In this document: positions 9,201 through 16,699 of the stretch, piece after piece
Layout: each line of letters opens with the position of its first letter
Position numbering within the stretch: the stretch's first letter is position 1
Source of the DNA: Planctomycetaceae bacterium
GTDB taxonomy: Bacteria; Planctomycetota; Planctomycetia; Planctomycetales; Planctomycetaceae
DNA: 42,449 nucleotides
NCBI GenBank assembly: GCA_900299185.1
Contig: OMIV01000307.1
Location: 1 to 42,449 of the forward strand
Direction: 5' to 3'
The notes under the pieces: model-generated
What the model saw: only the letters and a program-made list of their open reading frames with translations
What the model was told of the DNA's origin: nothing
Databases searched by the model: none
Translations under genes and position numbers: made by a program

Positions 9201-9698
9201 TTCGCTCCGGGCGAGACCTCGAAGACTTTCACAGTCCCAATCACAAACGACACGAGCGTCGAACAGTCCGAGTACTTCACGATTCAACTGCGTAACCCGG
9301 CAGGCGGAGCAACGCTCGGCACGATCGACAAAGCGTGCGTGGCGATCCTCGAAGACGACAGCTCGATCGAGTTCGGTACTTCGACGTACACCGTCAACGA
9401 GAGCGCGGGCTACGTGACGATCACGCTCGTGCGAAAGGGAAGCACAACGGGAGCAGCGACGGTCGATCTCAACATCAGCGGCGGTTCAGCCGAGTCTGGC
9501 AAAGACTTCATCAAGCCAGACAACAAGACGGTGACGTTCGCTGACGGAGAAGCGACGAAGCAGATCCAGGTGCAAATCATCGACGACGCCTTCACCGAGA
9601 ACGACGAGTGGTTCTACCTGTCGCTCACCAACGCGACCGGCGGAGCAAAGCTCGGCAGCTCGCAATGGGGCAACGTAAAGATCAGCGCGAACGACTGA
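6135..9698 (+). CDS. Right-handed beta-helix plus Calx-beta repeat protein, probably 5'-truncated
   Basis: This frame encodes a large extracellular-type protein of up to 1187 aa. The first 45 residues overlap the metalloprotease on the other strand and look unconvincing. Around residues 43-60 the sequence becomes the tail of a Calx-beta domain (HQSSASMTIDDEDTPL). Residues 74-470 form a parallel beta-helix with many NN ladders (GAIVRNNISYGN, SVIRNNLLYDNHS, NNIVTNNTVV) and a 'DIFGHARPTGAGIDIGAYE' ending. Six Calx-beta domains follow, at about 474-577, 583-715, 722-837, 840-950, 958-1075 and 1077-1187, each with a pattern like LTFAPGEMSKTISIPVTDD. Such proteins bind calcium and act in adhesion or glycan contact. 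There is no signal peptide at any possible start, so the true N-terminus seems lost. The exact start is uncertain. Confidence 0.75.
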   Translation: MRAEPATSSRVVGEVSSLFVPTKTTLGPTVAVAVMVNGATLITDGTYPVRLGHQSSASMTIDDEDTPLTLTYATKFVSNDGSDVTGDGSAASPWKSLQHAADNVGPGDYVIVQPGKYWGFNMTTDGKPDARITFHAMPGVEIDEAFPGQQDGINLEGADYVTVEGFYVHDMPRAGLRSVNNDGVILRGNKSEHNYFWGILTGWSENIIVENNITTGSQREHGIYISNSADGAIVRNNISYGNRCSGIQFNADRYLPGDGIHSNNLIEGNVIFENGKGGGAALNLDGVQDSVIRNNLLYDNHSTGIVLYVGFAADGSKNNIVTNNTVVMAEDARWALLMTDGSSGNVVTNNILLNKNPSRGSMTVEANSLPAVSDHNVVEDLFQMDGANGSFASWQTFAGGADAHSIVVNMADPPSELSALFVDPANDDYHLKTGSAAIDAGLATNAPTLDIFGHARPTGAGIDIGAYEAGTFTPSVQFESSNVIGYEFIGMSEVAITRTGDTEGTLTVAVTSANGSASGDDYQAVFETVTFNPGESRKTIRVFVTNDSAIEGPETVGLSLQSANGIQSNATMHIISDDAWLPGSFQFDAKSVSVNEADGTATLTVKRVGGSSGAAFVSFSTDAFVPPKQTTWIKRHTDLLYPTDRDTAATAGADYLNTMGLLSFADGQTEQTITIPLLNDAWFEGGEAFVVKLSDPTNGTQLGKQSSVKVHIDSDDAKQPGSFEFAAATYTVTEGTPVVNVTVNRLNGGNVEASVRLYDTGAGNGSTTASAWAGSDYAFLPGLLTFAPGEMSKTISIPVTDDTSTEIDEVFSIQLYSPSNDATIGAVNKTFVTIQDNESTISFQYPSGQWNYSVMENAGSVPVTVVRQGSLATPASVRINTSDSSAISNVDFTPVDVTLNFAPGESSKVINIPLINDSLVEPTESFAVNMSNVVGATQGSWTAWSNILNDDTAASPGKFELSAANLSVVENAGNMVVTVNRVGGSDGTVTVQYRTLDGAYGMPSNQTAWAGSDYSSRSGTLTFAPGETSKTFTVPITNDTSVEQSEYFTIQLRNPAGGATLGTIDKACVAILEDDSSIEFGTSTYTVNESAGYVTITLVRKGSTTGAATVDLNISGGSAESGKDFIKPDNKTVTFADGEATKQIQVQIIDDAFTENDEWFYLSLTNATGGAKLGSSQWGNVKISAND

Positions 9699-10279
9699 GA
9701 GTTCTGAAGCCTGACGCAACCGCAGCCTCGAGCCGTCATGAGGACCGCTCGGGGCTGTTGTCGTTTCTGCTTCTCCGCCATTTGTGTTGAAGACCTCTTT
9801 GGATTTGGAAGGCAAGACTCCTCTGCGGAATCAATGCGAATGGCGAAGTGCCGGTTCTTCCAGCGGGTTGCATCGAGTCTGGCTGAAAGATCTCTGCGTT
9901 CTCTGCTGCTCGGCGGTGAGAACTTCTTTCACCACAGAGAAACTGAGAGCGCAGAGTAAAGACACGGAGTTCGCAATTGACGCCGCACTCCGCTTGGAGG
10001 CTGTCTCTCCGACTCAAGAGTCAACACGAACGGCGGAGTGCCTCGTTTCTTAGAAGCTGTGACTTTCCTGACATGTAGTCCTCATGGAATGTCCAAGACT
10101 CACCGCCACCGCACTTTGGCTGATTGGCATAACCGGCGTGGTCGCGACACTGCTCGACAACCTTGGCGGATTTGCGTCCTAAGGTTGTCGGGGCTTGCAA
10201 TCCACTTATGCTGGCTGGCTAAGCTCCGCTCCTTCCCACCGCCTACCTCTTCCTCCCGCCCGCCGCCAAGCCACTCTCA
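9699..10279. repeat. Intergenic cluster of palindromic dispersed-type repeats
   Basis: No gene is visible in these 580 bases. They hold several short palindromes. The 20-mer at 9771-9790 recurs in inverted form at 10021-10040 with about four mismatches. GCACTCCGC (9985-9993) pairs with GCGGAGTGC (10033-10041). A CTCTGCGTTCTCTG segment (9892-9905) has an imperfect inverted partner near 9944-9957, beside TTTCACCACAGAGA. These look like remnants of genome-wide dispersed elements. Confidence 0.55.
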
Positions 10280-12487
10280 ATGAGCGAGAACATCATGCCT
10301 TCTCTTCGCTTCCATTGGCTGTCGATGTTGCTTCTGTTCGTTGGTTGGTCGATCTCGCCGCTGAGTTCGCTGAGTGCCGCAGACCGACCGATGAGCTTTA
10401 CCAACGATGTGATGCCCGTGCTGACCAAGGCTGGTTGCAACGTCGGTCTGTGCCATGCGAAAGCTGGTGGTGGGCAGAATGGCTTCCAGCTTTCGGTGCT
10501 CGGCTTTGAGGTTCGCGAGGACTATGAGCATCTCGTTCATGAGGGCCGCGGACGCAGGATTTCTGCGACCGAGCCGGAATCGAGTCTGCTGCTTCGCAAA
10601 GCTTCGGGCCAGATGCCGCACGGCGGTGGCATTCGACTGAGTGCCAATAGCGAAGGCTACAACATCGTTCGCGAGTGGTTGCAGCAGGGGGCTCAATTCA
10701 GTGTTCCCAATGAGCCGCACCTTGTGAGTTTTCAGGTGCAGCCCAATCGCGGCACGGTGCCGATGAAGTCGCAAGTGCAGCTTAAGGCGACCGCGAAGTT
10801 CTCAGACGGATCAGAGCGTGATGTCACGTCGCTCTCGGTTTACGAACCCAACGATGTCGCGATGGCTGAAGCCACTGAAACGGGACTGGTGAAGGTGCTC
10901 GACATCTCTGGCAAGTTCTCCGTGATGGCTCGCTATCAAGGACGCTTTGCTGTCTTTAGCGCGTCGGTGCCGCTGGGCGCTCCAGTCGAATCGCTGCCAG
11001 CATCAAAGAACTTCGTCGACGATCTGGTGTTCGCGAACCTGAAAGAACTTGGCATTCCACCGTCCGCGATTTGTGACGACGCCACGTTCTTGCGGCGCGT
11101 CCTGCTCGACATCGGAGGCCGACTACCCAGCGACGAAGAAGCCAAAGCATTCCTCGGCAGCACTGCTCCTGACAAACGCGATGCCGTGATTGAGGACTTG
11201 CTTCGCAGCCCTGACTACGCCGACTTTTTCGCCAACAAGTGGACCGCACTGCTCAAGAATCGTCGCGACGATGCGAGCGACATCATCTCGAACTTCGCCT
11301 TCTACGCGTGGGTTCGAGACAGCCTGTTGGCCAACAAGAAGTACGACCAATTCGTTCGTGAATTGCTGGCCTCAACGGGCACCGTCATCGGGAACCCACC
11401 AGTCGCGTGGTACAAGCGAGTGAAGGAACCGAAGGAGCAAATCGAAGACGTCGCGCAGTTGTTCCTGGGAGTCCGCATGCAGTGCGCTCAATGTCATCAT
11501 CATCCCTTCGAACGTTGGAGCCAGGATGATTACTACTCATTGGCGGCGTTCTTCACGCAGGTTGGTCGTAAGCCCTCAGGCGTTCGCGGTGAGGATTTAA
11601 TCTTCCACAAGCGAGGCATCGCAGCGGCAACGAACATCAAGTCGGGAGTGGCTCTGAAACCCGCGGCTTTGGGCGACGCCATCCCGCCAATTCCGGCTGA
11701 TGAAGACCCGCGGCTCAAGCTCGCTGATTGGCTCAGCAACTCGTCGAACCCGTTCTTCGCGAGAGCACTCGTGAATCGCTATTGGAAGCACTTCTTCCAA
11801 CGAGGCTTGATTGAACCTGAAGATGACATCCGCGATTCGAATCCTCCGACGAACCCCGAACTTCTGGCAGCGCTTGAAAAGCATTTCGTCGCCAGTGGCT
11901 TTGATCTGAAGGAACTCGTTCGCACGATCACTCGATCGAATGCCTATCAATTGAGTTCGACGCCGAACCAACACAACGTCGTCGATCGCCAAAACTACTC
12001 GCGCTACTACCCGCGCCGCTTGCAAGCCGAGGTCATGTTGGACGCGATCGATCGACTGGCGGGGACTCAGACGGACTTCGCCAACTTGCCACCTGGAACG
12101 CGAGCCGTGGCATTGCCGGACAACAGCTACAACCGCCAGTCGCCGTTCTTACGAGTCTTTGGACGCCCCGAAGGCGAGAGCGTTTGCGAGTGCGAGCGAG
12201 TTCAAACTTCGAGCCTTGCTCAGAGCCTGCATCTCATCAACGCCCCGGATATCAAAGCCAAGTTGGCAAGTGCCAGCGGTCGTGCCGCTCGGCTGTCGAA
12301 GGACACTCGGCCGCCCGAGGAACGAGTTCGCGAGCTGTATCTCGCCGCCTTTGCTCGTGAGCCTCGGTCTGTCGAACTTCAAACGGCCTTAGGGTTCCTC
12401 TCGGAAACTGGCACGTCAGCGAATGACAACTACCAAGACCTAATCTGGGCTCTGATCAACACCAAAGAGTTTCTCTTCAATCACTAA
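10280..12487 (+). CDS. DUF1549/DUF1553 secreted protein with cytochrome-type motifs
   Basis: The 735-aa product begins with a signal peptide (through about residue 34, ending SSLSAADRP). A planctomycete cytochrome-like segment follows with CNVGLCH (53-59). Next come an Ig-like (Big_2) stretch around 145-235, the DUF1549 domain (NFVDDLVFANLKELGI, then FLRRVLLDIGGRLPS) and DUF1553 (about 470-730, starting DPRLKLADWLS). Within DUF1549 a CAQCH motif near 403-407 could bind heme c. The length matches the usual full-length family. The function is not established; exported multi-domain proteins of this type are abundant in Planctomycetes, and a role in handling complex polymers is often suggested. 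An ATG at 10295 with GAGCGAGA upstream is an equally good start. It is the first gene of an operon with the PPC and DUF1501 genes. Confidence 0.9.
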   Translation: MSENIMPSLRFHWLSMLLLFVGWSISPLSSLSAADRPMSFTNDVMPVLTKAGCNVGLCHAKAGGGQNGFQLSVLGFEVREDYEHLVHEGRGRRISATEPESSLLLRKASGQMPHGGGIRLSANSEGYNIVREWLQQGAQFSVPNEPHLVSFQVQPNRGTVPMKSQVQLKATAKFSDGSERDVTSLSVYEPNDVAMAEATETGLVKVLDISGKFSVMARYQGRFAVFSASVPLGAPVESLPASKNFVDDLVFANLKELGIPPSAICDDATFLRRVLLDIGGRLPSDEEAKAFLGSTAPDKRDAVIEDLLRSPDYADFFANKWTALLKNRRDDASDIISNFAFYAWVRDSLLANKKYDQFVRELLASTGTVIGNPPVAWYKRVKEPKEQIEDVAQLFLGVRMQCAQCHHHPFERWSQDDYYSLAAFFTQVGRKPSGVRGEDLIFHKRGIAAATNIKSGVALKPAALGDAIPPIPADEDPRLKLADWLSNSSNPFFARALVNRYWKHFFQRGLIEPEDDIRDSNPPTNPELLAALEKHFVASGFDLKELVRTITRSNAYQLSSTPNQHNVVDRQNYSRYYPRRLQAEVMLDAIDRLAGTQTDFANLPPGTRAVALPDNSYNRQSPFLRVFGRPEGESVCECERVQTSSLAQSLHLINAPDIKAKLASASGRAARLSKDTRPPEERVRELYLAAFAREPRSVELQTALGFLSETGTSANDNYQDLIWALINTKEFLFNH

Positions 12488-12526
12488 GCGCGCCTCATTC
12501 CGGCATCGTTTCGTCCGCTCAATTCC

Positions 12527-14800
12527 ATGGGACTTCCTATGAAAATATCAATTCGAAATGTCGTCGTTAAGGCAGTGCTGGGTGCGGCATTGCTGGGAAT
12601 GACTCCGGCTGTCTTCGCTCAGTCGGTTTGTCTGCCGGCTCCTCGGTTGCTGACAACGATGCCGATGGGCGGCAAGGCGGGGACTCAGGTTGAAATCACG
12701 ATTGCTGGTGATCATCTCGAAGACGCTGCGGAGTTGTCGTTCTCGGATCCGCGTCTCACCGCGACTCGGAAGCTCGACGCTGCCGGCAAGCCCGAAGCGA
12801 ATAAGTATGTCGTCAGCATTCCGGCTGATTGCCCGGTTGGCGTGTATGAAGCGCGAGTCATGACTCGACTGGGCATGTCGTCGTCGCGCGTCTTCTCGGT
12901 GGGATCATTAACCGAGGTCACGCAGTCGAAGCCCAATACTTCGTTGGCCACTGCGATCGAGTTGCCGATGAACTCGGTCTGCAATGCCGTGATCTCGGCG
13001 CGAGCCGTCGACCATTACTCGTTCGAAGCCAAGAAGGGGCAACGAGTCATCGTTGATTGCGCGACTCGCGGCATTGATTCCAAACTCGATGCGACTGTCA
13101 TCATCGCAGATGCAGCTGGACGTGACTTGCTTGTCGAGCGTCGTGGTGGCGTGTTGGATTTCATTGTTCCAGCCGATGGCAAGTACGTCATCAAGCTGCA
13201 TGAGCTGACCTACAAAGGCGGACGCGAGTTTTATTATCGGCTTGGTCTTTGGCAGCAGCCGACGGGCACGCCGATCGTGCGGCAGCCGCTGACGAAGACC
13301 GTGAATTCGTTCTCGTGGCCGCCAGTCGGTTTGCCAGAGAAAGCCGTGTTGGTCGAGGCCGAACCCAACAACGCCGGAGACAAGGCTCAGAAGATCTCGT
13401 TGCCGTGTGATGTTGCCGGAGCATTCTTCCCGGCGGCCGATGTGGACGTGTTCGAGTTCGAAGCCAAGAAGGGCGAAGAGTGGTGGATTGAAGTTGGCTC
13501 GGAGCGATTCGGCTTACCGACTGATCCTTCGGTGCTCGTGCAGCATGTCGCCAAGACTCCTGAAGGCGAGAAGCTGACCGACGTGGCTGAGTTCAGCGAT
13601 ATCCCCAGCCCAGTGAAAGTGTCGAGCAACGGTTACGCGTATGACGGCCCCCCCTACAACGCTGGCTCAGCCGATGTGTTGGGGAAGCTGGCCATTAAGG
13701 AAGATGGATTACACCGTCTGCAACTGACGGACTTGTTTGGTGGCACTCGCACCGATGCTCGCAACGTCTACCGCTTGGTGGTTCGTAAGGCTGCTCCAGA
13801 CTTTGCGTTGGTCGCGTGGGCTCTGCACATGGAACTCCGTAATGGCGACCGCAACGCCTTGTCGAAGCCGCTGGCATTACGCGGCGGAGCAACGATGGCT
13901 TTGGAAGTGATTGCGATTCGACGTGACGGATTTGATGGCGACATCGAACTCTCGATGAGTGGTCTGCCCGACGGAGTCACTGCTACGGGACTCAAGATTT
14001 TGAAGGGCCAATCTCGCGGGCTGCTGCTCGTGTCTGCCAATCAAAACGCACCGCGCGGACTCGCGAGCGCGACCTTCGTCGGTCGTGCCGAGATCAACGG
14101 AGCGAATGTGTCTCATCCGGTCGCGTTGGCATCGATGGCTTGGCCGATTCCCGATGCTTGGGGCGAGTTCCCAGCACCTCGATTGATGGCTGATGTTCCA
14201 GTCTCTGTGAGTGGCATCGACCTCGCACCGCTGACGATCGCGCCTCAAGGTGGTGGACCGTTCGAAGCCAATGTCGGCGACAAGCTGACGATTCCGCTCT
14301 TCATGACTCGCCGCAGCGAGTTCTCTGGAGCCACGATGGAACTCCGCACGGCGGGAGATGGCATTGAACGAGTGCCCGTTTTCAATCTGCCACTGACTGC
14401 AGATCAGTCTCAAGCGGTGATCGACTTGGGAGCGCTCAAGACTCAGCCGGGCAATTACATGATCGCGTTTTATGGCGGAGCAGTGGCCAAGTATCGCCAT
14501 AACCCCGAAGCCGTCGGAGTGGCTGAAGCGATCAAGCAAAAGGCCATGCAAGATGTGACAACCATCGAAGCCGAACTGAAGAAAGCGACCGACGAAGCTC
14601 AAGCCGCAGCGACAGAGAAGAAGGCCGAGGCCGACAAACTCGTAGCCGATACGACCGCTCGATTGACCGCAGCGAAGGCCGCGTTGACTGCCGCCGACGC
14701 TCAACTCAAACAAGCGACGACGACGGCTCAGCCAAGAGATATTGTGGACATCGTTGTTTCCGAGCCGATTGCCATCAAAGTGAAAGCTCCTGCTAAGTAA
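12527..14800 (+). CDS. PPC-domain secreted protein with coiled-coil tail
   Basis: This encodes 757 aa with a signal peptide (residues 1-31, ending TPAVFA). An IPT/TIG-like beta domain (about 35-125, GGKAGTQVEITIAGDHLED) is followed by two bacterial pre-peptidase C-terminal (PPC) domains. The first runs near 140-235 (VDHYSFEAKKGQRVIVDC) and the second near 280-400 (EAEPNNAGDKAQKI, then DVDVFEFEAKKGEEWW). More beta-rich modules occupy 430-660. About residues 665-740 form an Ala/Lys/Glu-rich coiled coil (IEAELKKATDEAQAAA), which is unusual as an ending for this family. The gene begins 39 bases after the DUF1549/DUF1553 gene and 96 bases before the DUF1501 gene. An alternative ATG at 12539 has GGGA in front of it. 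It probably acts as an extracellular partner of the adjacent proteins. Confidence 0.85.
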   Translation: MGLPMKISIRNVVVKAVLGAALLGMTPAVFAQSVCLPAPRLLTTMPMGGKAGTQVEITIAGDHLEDAAELSFSDPRLTATRKLDAAGKPEANKYVVSIPADCPVGVYEARVMTRLGMSSSRVFSVGSLTEVTQSKPNTSLATAIELPMNSVCNAVISARAVDHYSFEAKKGQRVIVDCATRGIDSKLDATVIIADAAGRDLLVERRGGVLDFIVPADGKYVIKLHELTYKGGREFYYRLGLWQQPTGTPIVRQPLTKTVNSFSWPPVGLPEKAVLVEAEPNNAGDKAQKISLPCDVAGAFFPAADVDVFEFEAKKGEEWWIEVGSERFGLPTDPSVLVQHVAKTPEGEKLTDVAEFSDIPSPVKVSSNGYAYDGPPYNAGSADVLGKLAIKEDGLHRLQLTDLFGGTRTDARNVYRLVVRKAAPDFALVAWALHMELRNGDRNALSKPLALRGGATMALEVIAIRRDGFDGDIELSMSGLPDGVTATGLKILKGQSRGLLLVSANQNAPRGLASATFVGRAEINGANVSHPVALASMAWPIPDAWGEFPAPRLMADVPVSVSGIDLAPLTIAPQGGGPFEANVGDKLTIPLFMTRRSEFSGATMELRTAGDGIERVPVFNLPLTADQSQAVIDLGALKTQPGNYMIAFYGGAVAKYRHNPEAVGVAEAIKQKAMQDVTTIEAELKKATDEAQAAATEKKAEADKLVADTTARLTAAKAALTAADAQLKQATTTAQPRDIVDIVVSEPIAIKVKAPAK

Positions 14801-14896
14801 CAGTCAGACTGCTCCTCAATCCCACCGAGACCGCACCGACCAACCCTCATCCTTGAGTGACCCTTGAAGACCACTCAACGAGCCAGCGGAGAAAAC

Positions 14897-16339
14897 ATGA
14901 GCCACTCTCAAGCTACTCAATATTGTCCTGGCCCAATTTCGTTTGCCGGGGGCCGTCGGGCGTTCTTGCAGACCGGCCTGGCTGGCTTCGCTACGTTGAG
15001 CTTGCCGGGCATCTTGAAGATGCAGGCTCACAGCCAAGCGATGGCTGCGGAGACTCGAACTGAGAGTCGATCGAAGAACGCGATAATCATGGTCTGGCAA
15101 CCCGGAGGATTATCGCACGTTGACTCATACGATCCTAAGCCCCAAGCAGGCAGCGAGTACCGGACTCCGTTCAATCTGATCGACACCAAGGTTCCCGGTT
15201 TGCAGTTCACAGAACTGCTCCCCAAGCAAGCCGCGCTGGCAGACAAGATGGTCGTGCTGCGTTCCATGCGGCAGACGGCGGGCGGCCATCCCGCAGGTTC
15301 CATGCAACTGCTCTCTGGCGATCCAGACATGCGAGACAAGCCGAAGCCGCGCTATCCCGACTGGATGACTGTCGCCAACTATGCGAGATCGCTCAGCGGT
15401 CCTCGTCAAAGCCCGCTGCCGAGCTATGTCGGAATTAATCCACCTCTGGAGTACAACGGCCCGGCGTACCTCGGTGACACCTATTCGCCGTTCGTTGTTT
15501 CCGGTGATCCCAACGCGCCGACGTTCAATGTGCCAAACATCGGTCTGACCGACGCCGGACAAGTGAAGCGACTGGGGCGCCGTTCAACGCTGCGTCAGAA
15601 CCTCGATACGCTCGAACGCACCTTTGATAAGCAAGGCGAGCTGGCCGCTCTCGACGAGTTCGAAACGCAGGCCATGACACTGCTCACCAACCCGGCCACC
15701 AAAGAAGCTTTCGACCTCAGTAAGGAAGATCCAAAGACGCGCGATCGCTACGGTCGCAATGCTTGGGGACAGCAACTTCTGTTGGCTCGCCGCTTGATTG
15801 AGGCTGGCGTCGATGTGCTGACCACAAGCCTCAGCGGGCCTCTTTGTGGTCGCGTCCAGAATTGGGACGATCACGCGGTGAACCATCACGTTTTCAACGC
15901 GATGAAGTTCCGTTCGGAAGTTTATGACCAAGCCGTCTCGGCTTTGATCGAGGACATCTATGACCGTGGCCTCAACGAGCGAGTCTTGGTTTGCGTGACT
16001 GGCGAGTTCGGAAGGACTCCCAAGATCAGCTATGCCGCCAGCACTGGCGGTGGTGATGCGAGTGCTCCAGCGGGAACGACTCAACCCGGCCGCGATCACT
16101 GGCCGCGCGGCTTCTCTAACATCTGGTTTGGTGGTGGCATCGAGACCGGAAAGTTCGTCGGAGCGACCGACAAACGCGGTGAAGATTCCATCGAGCGAAT
16201 CTGTGGGCCTGGGGACTTCTTGGCCACGATCTACCATCATTTGGGTATCGACTGGGCCAATACGATGATTCGCGATTTCAATGGTCGCCCCACGCGCATC
16301 GTGGAGAAGGGCAAGCCGATTCCCGAACTGATGGGATAG
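14897..16339 (+). CDS. DUF1501 Tat-exported sulfatase-like protein
   Basis: The 480-aa product carries a twin-arginine-type signal near its start: GRRAFLQTGLAGFATLSLPG. The rest matches DUF1501, a family with the alkaline-phosphatase/sulfatase fold. Recognisable segments include KNAIIMVWQPGGLSHVDSYD, PGLQFTELLPKQAALADKMV, RSMRQTAGGHPAGSMQLLSG, VLVCVTGEFGRTPKI and GRDHWPRGFSNIWFGGG. Family members are paired with DUF1549/DUF1553 proteins throughout Planctomycetes; their substrate is unknown. I prefer the ATG at 14897, which has GCGGAG about 6 bases upstream, over the upstream TTG at 14864. It is the third gene of the exported-protein operon. Confidence 0.9.
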   Translation: MSHSQATQYCPGPISFAGGRRAFLQTGLAGFATLSLPGILKMQAHSQAMAAETRTESRSKNAIIMVWQPGGLSHVDSYDPKPQAGSEYRTPFNLIDTKVPGLQFTELLPKQAALADKMVVLRSMRQTAGGHPAGSMQLLSGDPDMRDKPKPRYPDWMTVANYARSLSGPRQSPLPSYVGINPPLEYNGPAYLGDTYSPFVVSGDPNAPTFNVPNIGLTDAGQVKRLGRRSTLRQNLDTLERTFDKQGELAALDEFETQAMTLLTNPATKEAFDLSKEDPKTRDRYGRNAWGQQLLLARRLIEAGVDVLTTSLSGPLCGRVQNWDDHAVNHHVFNAMKFRSEVYDQAVSALIEDIYDRGLNERVLVCVTGEFGRTPKISYAASTGGGDASAPAGTTQPGRDHWPRGFSNIWFGGGIETGKFVGATDKRGEDSIERICGPGDFLATIYHHLGIDWANTMIRDFNGRPTRIVEKGKPIPELMG

Positions 16340-16699
16340 TCCTGGCTGCCAGACAAGGGCTCGAAGTAGACGGTGATTCGGTTGCTTCGGGCCAATATTC
16401 AAGTGGCGATTTTGTGCCGTTTTCGAACTGCCATTCCCGACCAAAAGCCCCGCATCTGATAGCACATCTTGCTTAGCCGTAAGAATGCGCGGGCGGAGTT
16501 GGTGATCGTGGCGTTGCGGGGAAAACAGCCAGAATTAGCGACTGGACTTCGAGTCCCTCACCGTTATTCTCCCGCCCCCTTTCGTCCCGCCGGGCCGTTG
16601 TGTTGCCCATTGGACGAGTCCAGGTCCAATGACTTTGAGTGAACGCAGTGTGTGTTCGATAAATTGGTCCTGGTGGTAATTCCACAAATTGGACCAAGA
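16340..16699. other. Intergenic region upstream of the helicase gene
   Basis: These 360 bases hold no convincing gene. A GTG-started extension of the helicase frame begins at 16652, but its residues do not match the family. The region presumably carries the helicase promoter and leader; no clear -10/-35 pair was identified. Confidence 0.4.

Noticed and set aside
13877-14713. 278-aa minus-strand frame opposite the PPC gene
   Set aside because: It has no similarity and lies wholly inside a convincing plus-strand gene.
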